Notes under the pieces: generated by a model
Databases searched by the model: none
What the model was told of the DNA's origin: nothing
What the model saw: the letters and a program-made list of their open reading frames with translations, nothing else
Origin: Nephromyces sp. MM_2019
Taxonomy: Eukaryota; Apicomplexa; Aconoidasida; Nephromycida
Assembly: GCA_015657535.1 (NCBI GenBank)
Contig: JADHZB010000397.1
Span: 1 to 56,472 of the forward strand
Length of the DNA: 56,472 nucleotides
Reading direction: 5' to 3'
In this document: positions 35,201 to 56,455 of the stretch, one piece after another
Position numbering within the stretch: position 1 is the stretch's first letter
How the letters are laid out: each line of letters opens with the position of its first letter
Made by a program: the position numbers and the translations under genes

Positions 35201-36491
35201 AGATAGTGTTTTTTAGTGTATACCAAGTGGGTTGTGCGGGTGGATATGTGTGCGTATGTTATTTTTATCGCGCGTGTGCGTGCTTTGCTTTTTCTCATGT
35301 ATTTGTGTTGTTTTCTTCGTGTTTTTGCTGTTTTCCTCCTTTTTTTTTTTGTCCTTGGCTTTCTACATGTGTGTGTCTAAACTAATGTTCCCCTAATTTC
35401 ATAGTAGATCCTCACTCACGCTTCTCACTGTTCGCAGAAATACACACACTCATCGAACAGCTCCTCGCACGATCAATTTTGGGAGGATATTTATCGCCAG
35501 ATACTCTCTCAAGCTTTTGAGGAAACTTCAGAGAATGGCTCAGTCAAGAAAATCAACTTTCAATCCAAAGGTCTCTTTGTTCCTCCCACTGAGGGTGGAG
35601 CACGTAGGACTGAAAGACTTTCGGTATGTCTTACTCTATCTCAGTTTAGGCAGCAAAGTGGCACAGTATTGATGGTGTGAAGGGAGGCATTGCATATAAG
35701 GTGTATTTTTAGATTTCTGAAGCTTTTGATGAGGCCCCAAAGAACCTCTTCCTCAAAGACTTATAACTTCCGCCTAGTGTCTATGCAAAAAGGCTGTATT
35801 TTAGGCAAAAAATGGTGTGAGATAAGGAAGTTTCTGTGTCTACATTCTATTCGAGTGAATGTGCAAACGCCATGCAAACAGAGTGTGCTTCGGCTGATTT
35901 AACGTGTGAAAACAGCTCATCGTGAATGCACACACACATCAGGGTTTGGCACTATTAGCCGTGCTTGTGTGTGTCGGTAGAATACTTTATGTTTTTCTAG
36001 AGGGTGTAGTAGAATGCATCTGTCGGGGTTTCTTCGTTGTGAGGTTAATAGGCCATAGCTGCTCAGTTATAAGTTGTGCTATATCTATAGAGATACTATA
36101 TATAGATGCATTTCTTTTGTTTAGACTGAGAAAACTCAGTTACTTTCAGCTTTTAACTCTAATGTTATACACCCTTTTTTTCTCTCATTTTCCTCTTCTC
36201 TGTTGCAGCCTCATGTGCGTGTCTTTACGATTGCCCTGTTTCATTTCTAGGTCTTCACCCCTACTTTTTCTCTTCCCTCTTCAGATTTATATCTCGTATA
36301 GTTAGTAAGAAAATGCTGTCATCTTAAGTCTACATGTATACTTGGGATAGAATTTGTATGTGCAGCCCTTACTTCACTCTTCAAATTGATTTTTCACACA
36401 CACACACACACACACACACGCACTGAAATCCAATCTCCTTCTGCCCTTACAGGTGGTCCTACCGAGTGCTTCGATGTATCCTCGCCATTGA
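29208..36491 (+). CDS. Apicoplast-leader protein with tandem NUMOD3-like modules
   Basis: Ten exons: 29208-29472, 29652-29841, 30368-~30608, 32125-32229, 32878-32931, 34293-34381, 34736-34871, 34995-35069, 35438-35623 and 36453-36491 (TGA), about 459 residues, with all phases consistent. Residues 13-30 are a hydrophobic signal peptide (LVALFLLIVFLVALAA), followed by a Ser- and basic-rich stretch, the two-part leader of apicoplast proteins. Residues about 135-151 read SWNKGRKWSNEERMLISQ, a NUMOD3 module. Three further repeats follow: LLISLKIKERWRDPLYAEK, KRISETLRMK-WEDPRFR and RKLSQIIR-DMWRKDEAYR, sharing IS/LS, a basic stretch, W, acidic-Pro and Y/F. Two of them are completed only by joining exons, which supports the model. 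NUMOD3 modules bind DNA beside homing nucleases; no HNH or GIY-YIG catalytic motif is visible. The end of exon 3 is uncertain (gtatgt at 30609, inside a TG tract). Confidence 0.72.
31112..31130 (+). repeat. (GT)n microsatellite in intron 3
   Basis: About nine GT units lie in the third intron of the NUMOD3-like gene. The same intron opens with a 90-base TG-rich tract at 30585-30675. Confidence 0.85.
32281..32493 (+). repeat. 60-bp intronic minisatellite
   Basis: Three full copies and one partial copy of an exact 60-base unit begin TGTGTGCGTATATATATGTG and are nearly identical (first copy GCA instead of GTA). The array lies in intron 4 of the NUMOD3-like gene, about 50 bases past the splice donor at 32230. 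Each unit holds a small inverted repeat, ATGTA-CT-TACAT. Confidence 0.95.
36395..36419 (+). repeat. (CA)12 microsatellite before the last acceptor
   Basis: A pure CA run stands 34 bases upstream of the final 3' splice site of the NUMOD3-like gene, where a polypyrimidine tract follows. It is the main sense-strand CA run in a window whose genes otherwise carry TG on the sense strand. Confidence 0.85.
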
Positions 36492-36849
36492 GGCTATAGT
36501 CTGCTGAAAAAACAGCTCTGAAGAGGCCAATGAAACTATAGAATGCTACTGGGAATTCCCGAAAGGCATCCCCCCAGGATACTCTATGTGTGTGAGAATG
36601 AGTAAACTTCTACGTCGTTTTTTCTGCTTCATAAAAGCGGAAAAATCTAAGCTTAAGGGGTTTTTACAGCCACGAAATACGCTGGAGATATCACCTTCGT
36701 ATTATACCAACTCGTTCTTGTGCCGATTTCTCACTTATTACTGTTTCGTTTGAGTATTGGAACTGGTATAATCCGGAAGTCTACCTCCTTGGTGTGTGCA
36801 AAACGTGGGCATCAACTGAAGAGAAGGCTGCAATTTTCACTACTTATCT
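36492..36849. other. Short gap between converging genes
   Basis: This is probable 3' UTR of the NUMOD3-like gene. Plus-strand open frames cross it (ATG at 36598; another after gtttttacag near 36671) but run into hydrophobic shadow sequence, and neither has partner exons. Confidence 0.35.
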
Positions 36850-38891
36850 TTACAAGTGGAATTTATTGGTTTTCCTCCTTTTATTTAGAAGTTTTTCTAT
36901 TCTCGGCTTCGTAGTTTTTATTTTATCATCTACAGCTGATACATCCAAAGGAAGGTGCACTTCTATTGGTGCTCGACCTGCATGAATGGTTTTTGCCGGT
37001 TTTTTTTTGGAAAGTACATAGTCTGAGTGGAGCAACACACCCACACACATGTTACCACGGGTGTGTGATAATATAAGTGTTCCTAGTAAACTAATGTTTA
37101 TTTTACGTTGTAAAGAACTATTTACGTTAGTAAATAAGCTTATATTGATAGAAAAGATGGAGAGTCTCTCTGGGTCTACGTCGGCATAGGGGTTCCATTA
37201 ATGGAGGTTCTCACATGAGGCTAACAGAAGATTTATTATACAAAAATCATTGAAACCAACTTTCTGTTTTTGAGGCTATTTTGTACTTTATTGTGTTTTT
37301 TGGTGTGTGCGTGTGTGTGGGGTACTTGATTTAGGCGATCTATTTCATCTTCTTGGGACTATTTAAGTTCTTAGAGATTGTGAATATGGTGTGTGCATCT
37401 AAATATAGCTGTTATAATGGGGTGAGTTTGTGTGTACGCGTGCACATGCTCACAAGTTCAGGTTTAGCCCTGTAAGTAGAATTAATTGATCATATATGCT
37501 CAAAGCTTTGTTCTGAATTGAAAAACTCGGAATGTGCTGATGCAGAAATGCTTGTATCTCTATAGCCCTCAAGCATTGAAATTCTATTTTTGGAATTTCT
37601 TTGATTTTGCAAAGAGCGAAAGAAAGATTCGTTCCGAACTTATTTTAGCCAGTAGAATGTATGCCTACATATGAGTGAAGAATTATTAGCAGCTTAGAAC
37701 CGTATGATTTTTTTTTGTTTTCTAATTTTGTGTATCCTTTCATTCCGTAGGTTGCTACCTGATGGTATTTTGTGGTTGTGAGAAGGGTAAACCTTTCTCC
37801 TTTCTGCCTGAAATGTTTGTGTTACTGGTGGTATTATTCGCGCAAGAAATGCTCGTTTTTAGTCTAGGGTAATGTTCAGACTGTGGTTTACCGGTGATGA
37901 TGTCTTCTGTTATTTGGTAGATTCCCTATATTTCCCTTTTCTTCAAGCTGGTTTCCAGTTTATATATTTTTTTTAATCCGCTATATATGCAATTTACTCC
38001 TTTTGTGCTATACTTTAATATTTCAATCTTACTGCCTTATCTACTGCATATTATTCTTTGGCAATGTGCTTGTTCATCTTCATGGGAAATCATCCTGAAG
38101 GCTGCAGATGAGTAATAATTACGCCGATTATAACCTATTTTAGGGAGCAGCGAGAATCGCTATGTAGTAAGAAGCTTGCAGTTTCTCCCCTTGCATCCCG
38201 TTCTCTGGAATGTACCTCGGCACATTTGGACTTCTCTCTAACATGCCGAGGATTAAGTATATGCATACAGAAGCCAGCACAGCAAAAATGGTTAGAGAAG
38301 CTCTTTATCACTGCTTCATGATAGGTAAATATAGCCTCTAGAGCTGATTGTTGAATTTAGAGGACCTGCCTTCGTTTTCCTTTTTTGGCGTGTGAAGAAT
38401 AGGGTCTTGCGTGATTTCCTTAGGTGTATGACCACTGCCAATGCTTGGCTGCTATGTGCGATTTTAATGAGACTTTTGTATAGCGAGATTGAGCAGTCTT
38501 CTCCATGTATAAAGTAATGTGTAAATCCGTAACCTTAGTACCTGAACATATTTATTTTGCATAGTGCTACATGCGCCTAAAATGCCGTGGGTATGGGCGC
38601 ATTATTGTAGCATACCTTAGTCAATTATATTAGGTGTAAATCGCTTGAGTAGCGAGCTTGTGGAGTGGTAGAAAAACGAAGAATACACAAAGTTTATTTA
38701 TTATATATGTTATTAGAATGGTTCGAAACCCTAAAACACGATAAAAGAGTCAAGCGCTTGTTTGATCTGCTGTCTTGCTTACCCTGGTCCGCATAGCAGG
38801 GAGGGAAAATGTTATGCGAAGATGGTGCGGAAGCTGACTGTAATGCATGAATCCGAGATATTGAAGGATTCATTAGGAAGGCCGCGTGCAT
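36850..38891 (-). CDS. Candidate two-exon small gene, unknown product
   Basis: This is a tentative model: exons 38891-38783 and 36977-36850 (TAA), joined in phase 1 by a strong donor (cagG|gtaagc) and a moderate acceptor (catgcag|GT), about 79 residues. Exon 2 is Lys-rich (KIEKLLNKRRKT-like end), and its complement reads as a hydrophobic Leu/Phe frame, which favours the minus strand. Exon 1 could be a mitochondrial-type leader if the ATG at 38891 is the start; an acceptor-like ataatag just upstream leaves room for further exons. The product is not recognised. Confidence 0.25.
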
Positions 38892-41800
38892 TACAACCTA
38901 TTATTTGAGGAAAAAGCAAAAAAATCTAGACAAAAAATGCACAAGCATCTATGAGTTCACGTAAATTGAGTCAGTAGCATGAAAATGTGAACCTCACAGT
39001 CAGTGCGTTTGTTGTACAATTCCAGAGCTTTTCGATTTTCCCTTGAAGCAAAAGACTAACCTTCCCAACCTGAAGTTTGAACTTTGAAAAAAGATCTACC
39101 TTCGAAATTACGATACTTCATTACTTTAATACGGCTTCGTCAGCAGTAAAGGCGAAGAGAAGGTAGCGAGTAAACGTTGCAAGCTCGGTGTATATATTTT
39201 TACGGAGTTCTTCGGAGCTACGCCACTTATCAAGAGGATGCTGGTGTGTCTAGGCAATCGGGTGAATTTCGTCGCAATGAATCTCGTAGCTTTTCGGGAA
39301 TAGGGTTTAATTTGCCTGTAAAGCTTACAAATGGCTTCAGTTTGCAATTGAGCTCGGCATCAATTTTTCAAACTCACGATTAATGTTGCTATTGAAACTG
39401 CTATGGCTTTATTTATACTTTAAGACTATGGGACGTGATGTTTTCCTCATCTCGGGTTGATTAGTCGCTATGTATAGGTTGCATTGCCTTTGACACATCT
39501 CATTTGATAGACGTCAAATCAGCTTTATTAATAAAAATCTGGTAGTCAAGCATCTTCCAACGGTCCTTTTATTAGGTTGATAAAGCATTTTGTAACTGTT
39601 TTTTGGCTTTACATGTCTCTTTGAAAAGAGATGCACTCCATTCTCAAGTTGCGTACTTGTGAATATGGCGGAGAAAAATGCATGGTGGAAGTACGTTTCA
39701 GTAGACCAAGGTAGCTACCTACATAATGTTGCTCAGGGCACCACTTGTACGCCTGTTACAGGTTATGGAATCATAATTTTTTAATACTTTTTAGTATACC
39801 GATAACCAGAGAGAATGGCCTTACCCATCCAAGCTCTTTTCTAAGATCCTATGCATATAAGCAATGTCGGTTACTTATACCAAAGGGGGCCATGAGGGTA
39901 CGTGAGTGGTGCCAAAGCAGTAGCAGGTATATTTACTATATTAGCAATACTAGCATGTATGTTGCCATTAGCAATAGCAGCGAGTATGTTTGCTCTATTA
40001 CGAATACTAGCAGTAGAGCACCGGCGGACGCTAATGGCAGACTTAATATACAAAAGTAATAGCAAACGCTTAGCCTACCGAACTAATACCTAGCATAGTC
40101 ATGGTGACGGCGGCCCTTTAACTCCAGAGTCCAGGCCTGTTCGTAGAGAATGGTTCCGACTGCTTCTGTATCGACGGAGTGCTCACGGTCCTAATTCCTC
40201 CCGTCGATGCCTCCTCTACCTTTTCCAATATGCTGCCGCAAGGGTCAAGCCGCGCACTGCCAATATGTAGCAAGGAGGGAACCTTTTCCTCATTGAGGTC
40301 GCTCGATAATAAGTACCCCTACTGGTGTAGACATACGTACGTGTGGTCATGCTAGCGCTAGCAAATACTTTGGGAAAGCTAGAGTAGGGCTTTTTGGAAT
40401 CTCTGAAAGATTCCCAACTTAGGAAGTAGAGATGCCTTCTACTTACGGAACCCATTCGCGAGCTGTATATAACTACTAATGACATCAAGAAAATGTGGCA
40501 GCAATGTAAGCGAAGTAAGTAAATGCGCTGAAGCAGGTTACTCTCGTTACGAAAATGCAGGTTGGAAAAATGACCGCAAAATATCAAAAGTAGAAGCCAT
40601 TCATCCACAGTTTACCAGTAAAGTTTATTAGTATGTATACGCATACCTGAAGTTTCCTAATTTTTTCCGTAAAATAGTATTATAGAGGGAGGTCACTCTC
40701 GAAAGCCTGCCATCAACTATATTTAGTTATATGGCATCCTCATCTTTTGACATGAGCGTGCTCGCCTACGAGCCATGCGGATGATTTTGTGCTTTGCTGC
40801 CTCTTGTGCTTCTTCCCGGCTAGCTCCCACCCATGTCTTTCAGTATCGTGCTATGCTAATGCATCATTAATCATGTTGATGTACACGAATGGTGAACCCT
40901 TACTGACACTAGGAATTTTATCAGCGATTGCACTGCAGAAAGAAGCAGATACTTAGCCGTGAAAAAAGGAGCTGATTAAATTTAAGTAAGAAGAGCATCA
41001 CGTGCATGCTTGAAGGAGAATGCCTTATCACCTTCCTGGATTAGTACTCGAAGAGATAAGGAAAACATAAAAGGTACAAAAATTATTACGTTTCTTACTA
41101 ATGTTCTCTGCATGACCAAAGCAGAACATGTACATTCTCTATGTATTATCCTGAGGCGATAAGCTTATACATCTAAACTCGCGATAATGTCAAATTGCTA
41201 ATGGCTTTGAAAATATTACTCGTGACGGTAATCCTCCTGTAGCTTCCAAGTACCATATGCAATTAGATGATGTACAAGTGACAGTAGCAAGAGAAGAAAG
41301 TAAAAGCTCGCAGTTTCCGGCATGCACAACACTTGAGTGAACCTCAATACTTCTTATGAGACTCAATTCCGAAAAAATTTTTATTGGAAGCCAGGAAAAT
41401 TGTGTGGTAAGGTATAGCATAGGATCGATAATGTAAGCTATCCGCCCATACAGTTATTTTTTCCTTTATCTATCTATCTCTTTGCTCTTATCAACTATTG
41501 GGTGTGTGTAATTTGGCAAACAAAAATAAAAAGCCAAAAATCCACTTCTCCCAGATTGGCGATGAATACCACGGGAGGAGCAGAGTATATATCTATGCTG
41601 TCGCAGTTGGAAAATAGGAAATTTCGAGATTCACTTGCAGCTTTATTTGCACCTAATGTCATGATATCAGATGCTCCATTTTTTTTTCAAGATTCCCCAA
41701 GACTGATGCCACGCGTTCAACTGCTGATTACTAATTTCCCATGGATTTCTAAATTTTCGCATTTTATGTCATTCTTAGGAGCACAACGGAGATCGTTTCC

Positions 41801-42148
41801 AGCGCAACGCCTTCGTCAAAATCATGGAACGGCTAACTAGCAGCATATGAACAAATAAAATAACTTCGTATAGGCAATGTTGCGATTTACGAAGTAGATT
41901 ATATAAGCATATCAGTTACACGAAAAATACGTCTAAAATCTTGTTGGGAGCACTGGTATCGACTGGCCTTTGCATAAGGCGACAATGTTACAGCGCAGAG
42001 TAAACTGCCCCTAATAAGGCTGCTGTTACCAGCAGGTATCCCGGGTAATGTTTGAAGTCGATATGACTGCTTTCCAAGAAATCATCTAGGCGAAGCTCCT
42101 TGCTTTTTTAAGAGTCTAAAATATACCATCGGGTCATTAAGCTCGAGC
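38892..42148. other. Intergenic, unresolved short frames
   Basis: Several exon-sized open frames exist but could not be chained: plus 40452-40519 with good donors (caat|gtaagc, cgaa|gtaagt), plus 41567-41840 after a tctcccag acceptor, plus 41781-41852 after cattcttag, and overlapping frames on both strands at 39126-39380. Some may be exons of an undetected gene. Confidence 0.35.
39915..40035. repeat. Degenerate ~30-bp tandem array
   Basis: About four imperfect copies share TAGCAATACTAGCAnnTATGTTTGC, with the TAGCA word recurring at both ends of each unit. The array creates a spurious Ala/Ile-rich hydrophobic frame on the plus strand. Confidence 0.55.
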
Positions 42149-45100
42149 ATGGCTCCAGACAGCATCTACTCGGCCGGCGGTAAGGTCGAAGGCACCGTAA
42201 GGGAGAAATTCTCAAAAAAAGGCGAAAGCTCTTCCCCTACAGTAAAACTCAAGTTTTCCCCCGACGCGATGCAAAAACAGATCGATTCCACTAGTCATAC
42301 CCCCCCTTCTGTAAATATAAGCCCTCACAGTGGAGTGAACTCGAAAAAAACTGATCCTTCCAGGCGGTCATCAGCCCCAGAACTTACGAAGCGGAGCCAC
42401 CTGGACTCTGGCACGACAGGAGCAAGCGCCAATGTAACTAGGCGAAGCACACAGGACACCACTGCAAGGATTCCATCAACCCAATCTGCCGATAAACGAA
42501 ATTCCAATGCAGCTAGCTCCATCCCAGATTCCTCAAGTAATTCTGTAAAAAATTTAGAGCTGCCTAAGCAAAGGGTATCACTGAAAGACACCTCACTTCC
42601 TTTCTTACCAGAATATTCATGGAATTTAAAGAATGTGAAGAATACTGGCACTCCATCACGTGCTAGAAAAAGTGTTACTTCGGAAGCAAGAAGCTATGAT
42701 CCGCATGGAGCAGATTTTGTGCGCCCATCACCAGATACGCCTAGAAAAGGTTCAAACATATCTTCGGGTTCCTCGCAGTCTTCTCATCTGCAAAGCGCAA
42801 GGAGAAGTACATTAGGAGCGACTGCTGGTGCGACCCGGCCCAGCAGGTCTGGGAGGGACCTATGGAGTGGCGATCCACAGGTAATGAGGGACCAGATATT
42901 GCGAATTCTTCAAATGGATTGCAACTTCGAGCCAAGTATGCAAAGAAAGCTACAGGAACTAGATCAAATCAGTAAACTTGAGAACTACTTACTAGAGAGC
43001 TATAGAGAGGCTAGGAATGAGAGGACTGGCGTTGATAAGGGTGAAGACGAAGATATTGAGCAAGGCAATGGAAATAAGGAGGGGTCTCCACGACATACTT
43101 CGTCAAATAAAGCAGCTACTTATCGTATCTCGCGGAAAGCTGCGGATGGTGATGGAGATAAGTCAAGATATCCGGTATATAGAAAAATTCCCCTTAGCTT
43201 GGGGGATATAAAAAAGAGCATTGACGATTTAAAGAGTACTTACTTAGGTTATTACTCTCAATTGTACGCCCTTGATGAAATACCAATAAAACAAAGAATA
43301 CAGATCCTTCGAGGGGAAAACTATCCATCTTCTACATACGACACAGGGATGCTAATAGATAAACACGTTGGCAACTACGTGAAACATGAAGCAAGCCATC
43401 TTTCAGCAATGGACCCTGGGAAAGCAGCGGAACAGGATAGGGGGATGTCGGCATCTCCAGGAGCTGCTTCAAAGAGCACGCACAAGGAAGGGAATTTTGG
43501 GGCGGCCAAAAAAGCCGGTAAGAAGCTTGCTGTAGCAAAAAAGTGATGATCCCATCAGCAAATAAGCAGATTTTTTGAGGGGCTTCATTTATATTATGAT
43601 ATAAGAGCAGCATGGTGAGATAAAATTTTTAGTCACGAGGAATAAGACTTGCGGTGCTCGCCATATAATAGGTTTTTCATGGGTTAACAGCATATAAGAC
43701 ATAGCTTTGCACATATTAATATTGCAATATTAATAAGCTGCGTCCATATATACTATACTTGTGCTGAAGTGACGACATCAAAGCATGCAGTCTACTGCAT
43801 TTGCTTTGGGTCCTTTGATTTAAAAAGGTAAAATGCCACAGTTCTTATAGTGATGTAGTTGCATCTACTCTTTTATATTTGCTCGGAGCTCAAAAAATGA
43901 AGGCAAACATTTAGCGGTATCCAAATCCCCGTGTAAATACCTGAGATTCCTTGAAAGAAGCTTTTTTTTCGAGTTTTACAAAGTTTCAACAAATGAGAAT
44001 TTCAAGAATTCTTCACTTCCCCCTACAATGTCAGTATACCTAAACTCCGATCTCATCTTTTTGCCCATCAGCTGGTGTCCTCATATACAAGAACTATATT
44101 CCACTCACTTTATTATTACCACTCACTTCTTTATTATATCCCCTCACTTCTCCCATTATTACCACTCAGTACTACCATTGTTACCGCTCAAGACTCCCAT
44201 TATTATCCCTCACTACTCCCGTAATTACTGCTCACTTCTTCCCCATTACCCCTTATTGCTTCAATTATTACTGCAAATTCCGCTCAATATATCCGGCAAG
44301 CCCATCATCTGCAGTGTTTGAAATGCCTTAAGAAATTAGCATAAGCCTTCGTATCGGGGCTGCTCGCTCAGGAAATTTATCAGGATTGCCACAGTTTAAT
44401 AATAATGAAGACAATTTCACCGGGGTCTTGGAAGGAGGTACAGCCTCCAAGACCTGCTCAAAATCTCAGTCAATTTACAACCCGAACTTGGTAGTAGCTA
44501 AAGAAACCACGACGGAAAATCAAATCCATGAGATGATGGAGGAGCTGAAGGAAGCTTGCACAGAGACAGAGAGGAGACTTTCTAATATACATTTTAATCT
44601 ACACGCAGAAACGAGTGATCCAAATACAAGAGAGTGGGAGTTCCTTACTAAGAACGTGAATGTACGCATTTGTGAAGAGTACCACTGGGGTGGATATTAG
44701 GAGTTACTTTTATGATATATATCTTCATGAGGAGGAATGCTTACTATAGTAGCAGGATACGTAGCTTTTTTTATGTACATGTTATATGGCGCTTGTAGGG
44801 GATGCAAATCTTGCTGTGCAGTTTAGGCACCTATATGAAGCACCTGTTGGTACATCATTCTTGAGTGCGCATTACAGCTGGTATTACTGTGTTGTGACTA
44901 CGGCAATATTGACGCAGAATTAGAACGAGCAGTGGAAGGCTCTGAAAAGGGCCCTGTAACTATGTTTTGGTAACGGCTGCAACGCTGCATGGAGTATCGG
45001 CCGTGAGCAATCAAGCGTAAATTACGATTGAGCGCGCACGCCTGAGGGCTTTATGATTCCCCATGTTTGCACACTACTTTATTCTTCAGCTTCTACGTAC

Positions 45101-46122
45101 ACCCCATTATTCTTTGAGTTTTACACGCTTTGTTATTTTCCTACCTTGATAAACACTTCACTGTTTTTCTTTTACGCGCTCTCTTCGGATTTACTTTTAC
45201 ACATTTCATTTAATAATTTTACACACACTACACTGTTCTAATCTTAATCGCAATCATCATTCTCTCACTTTTACGTACACATTCCATTACTCTCCCACTT
45301 TTAAATATCCCTTTTATCCTATTTCCACACAAATTAAGTCAAGGTGATGGTTTTTGTGCAAGGCTTAGTGCTTGAGCCACAATATGAAGTATGTCCGAAG
45401 TTAAGATGCAGAATTGCCCTTGTGTGTGGTCTTTTTGCGCCTGAATATCTATGGGGATCACATAATTCCCCGTGTGTCGTGCACCGCGCTTGCAAACCTG
45501 CACTGGTGTTCCTACACATTTTTTCGTACTCCAGTTACTACATCCTCCCTTTTTCGTATATATGAACAATCTCATCCCTCAATACCTCAATTTTTTTTCC
45601 CATTTTATATTAGTGCCCTCGAGCTCGTATTTGTCAATGTGGATATATGCTCCTATACCAGTACATACGGCATCAGATTTTACATGATTAGCAACCGATT
45701 TTTTTTTTGAAATTCTTCATGTTTTGTCTACCTCTATATCCCTTAGCGATTAGCAAAGGCTGCCGAATCATCGCATATACTAGGACTACTTCTTCAGATT
45801 TAAATATATCAGCTATGCTCATAGGAATAGCTCTTTTAGGGATTTTTTCGTATTTTTCATTAAAAAATGGACTATTTGAAATCAATTGCACAAGTACTCA
45901 TAAACCTCAGTAAAATCCTGCCTACAGTCAAGTCAACGAGCCATATTCGACGAGAACCGGGGACTCAAGGAGCATATAATCAGCCTCTATGGTAATCTTC
46001 ATGGCAGGGCAAAGCTAAACGAAAAGAAAATCGAGGCTCTACGCAACAAAATGAAGATCTTGGAATTGAGCGCTAATCCTCGACTAATGAAGGCTAAGGA
46101 AGACCCAAGAAATGCCCAATAG
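42149..46122 (+). CDS. Disordered, coiled-coil-ended protein of unknown function
   Basis: Exon 1 begins at the ATG at 42149 and is open for 465 codons. It can stop at 43546, but a strong donor (aaagccG|gtaaga at 43518) joins in phase to 44372-44655 (acceptor gctcgctcag) and then in phase 0 to 45928-46122 (acceptor cctgcctacag; TAG), giving about 615 residues. Residues 1-235 and 290-330 are Ser/Thr/Pro/Lys-rich and look disordered. Residues about 241-292 (MRDQILRIL, MQRKLQELDQISKLENYLLE) look helical. The two added exons are Glu/Lys-rich and predict coiled coil (IHEMMEELKEACTETERR; KLNEKKIEALRNKMKILE). No enzyme motif, signal peptide or membrane segment is visible. A cytoskeletal or scaffold role would fit but is only inferred. 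The second donor may instead be at 44662 (same phase). Retained and spliced forms could both exist. Confidence 0.62.
44085..44290. repeat. Pyrimidine-rich degenerate tandem array in an intron
   Basis: About eight imperfect copies of a ~22-base unit, CCCATTATTACCACTCACTTCT, fill the middle of the first intron of the 42149 gene. A looser relative (TTTTACACnnTnCATTACTCTCCC) recurs at 45060-45310 in its second intron. Confidence 0.65.
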
Positions 46123-47455
46123 ATCAGCAAGGAGAAGGTTACACCCAGGTTAAATGAGGGAGTCCCACTAGTTACTCGCTAAAGTGGCTGTAGATTAATC
46201 GGATGAGAAGATGGCTTTCGAAACTGCAGCAAGTGAATTCTTTTACATCCAAAGCAATCGCGTAGTTAGAGCAGGAAGAGCAAAATAAAAGAGGATGGAA
46301 ACACACCACCAGTGCGATGCACAGAAGACGCGATAATTTATCAATAAGTTTGAACCTTTCAGAAATGGGCGTCATTTGCCCAATACACAGACGCCTCCAC
46401 TAACTCGAATATGCCTCAAATGAAGCCATTGAAACAAGGGCATATATTCCATCGAAAAACAGATAAAAAACTCACACACGAAAGAATAATTAAGAGCACA
46501 CAAAGAAGTCTAAGCGAAGATAGAAGTAGGTAAATTTACAGGAAATACAGGGACAGGCAAAAAAAACTCCACAAAGCACATCTACAAACTTGCGCACACA
46601 CCAAAGCACATAAAAAAGTATGGACATAAGCGCACACACAGACAGCACATTGAATAACACAGACACAGATGCACACATCAGCACACACACAAACACAAAG
46701 TCGCGCACACGCACAAAACACATTCAACCAAAACTGATGAAGCTGTCTAGAATTCGATTTAAACGTGCTTTTCCACAAGACAACGTTTCAACACCAATAA
46801 AATGCTTAAAAGGTAGAGAAAGTACGCAAGAATATATATAGGTTCGGTCACAACACACAGACACACACATGAGCACATATACAGTTATGAAAGCAAAGCT
46901 TTTTCTAGCCTTCAAAGCTGAGTTGATACTTTGCAATGGTCTTCCGCTGAAGTAAGACACTCGGCTATGCAAAAAAATCTAAAAACATGCGGAAATTCCG
47001 CACACACTAACATCAAGGAAGCGAATAAATTGCATCGCATTAAGCACAAAGGTTGAAAAAAGTTACATAAAGCGTACATGTTTTGACTTAATACTCTCAT
47101 AGGCGATACCAATGCTTTAATAAAACATATAAAAAGGGGTTAAGCATGCAAAAAACCATGTCTAAAGAGGCGAGCACAAAAGCAAGAATAGTGAGACATG
47201 AAAGAACATTTCGAGTTGGGATATAGCTGACACACACACGCCTAGCAAGACGAAGTAGCTGGAATAAACAGAGAGCTCGCTTAAACAGCTAGCTTGCACG
47301 TCTAGCGAATATAAGCAAGTCGCATTTAGAAACAGCCAGTATATACAGACGGTAGCACAGAAACAGGGGTAGAGTGCATCTTTCATCAATAATACATACA
47401 TCTAGCACACCCACACAGCTACCGTATGCAGAGTAAGGGCTGCAAATAATACTCT
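46123..47455. other. Gap between converging genes, CA-rich
   Basis: From 46470 to 47420 the plus strand is strewn with CA runs (TG on the minus strand), like the UTP20 introns next door, and they fade out left of 46470. This suggests a long UTP20 3' UTR or read-through zone. No exon was found on either strand. Confidence 0.4.

Positions 47456-56455
<9,000 letters not shown>

Noticed and set aside
36598..36984. Plus-strand frames of 50-110 codons
   Set aside because: They are hydrophobic over 36850-36980, where the minus strand gives a Lys-rich frame ending in a stop; likely antisense shadow.
38146..38320. Plus frame after tattttag ending in TGA
   Set aside because: It looks coding by eye but no upstream exon could be chained, and it lies inside the intron of the minus candidate.
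38715..38730. tRNA B-box-like GGTTCGAAACC
   Set aside because: The flanking bases do not form a T-stem and no A-box or acceptor stem surrounds it.
39126..39383. Three overlapping open frames on both strands
   Set aside because: All look equally coding by eye, which shows how little short frames prove here; none has linked exons.
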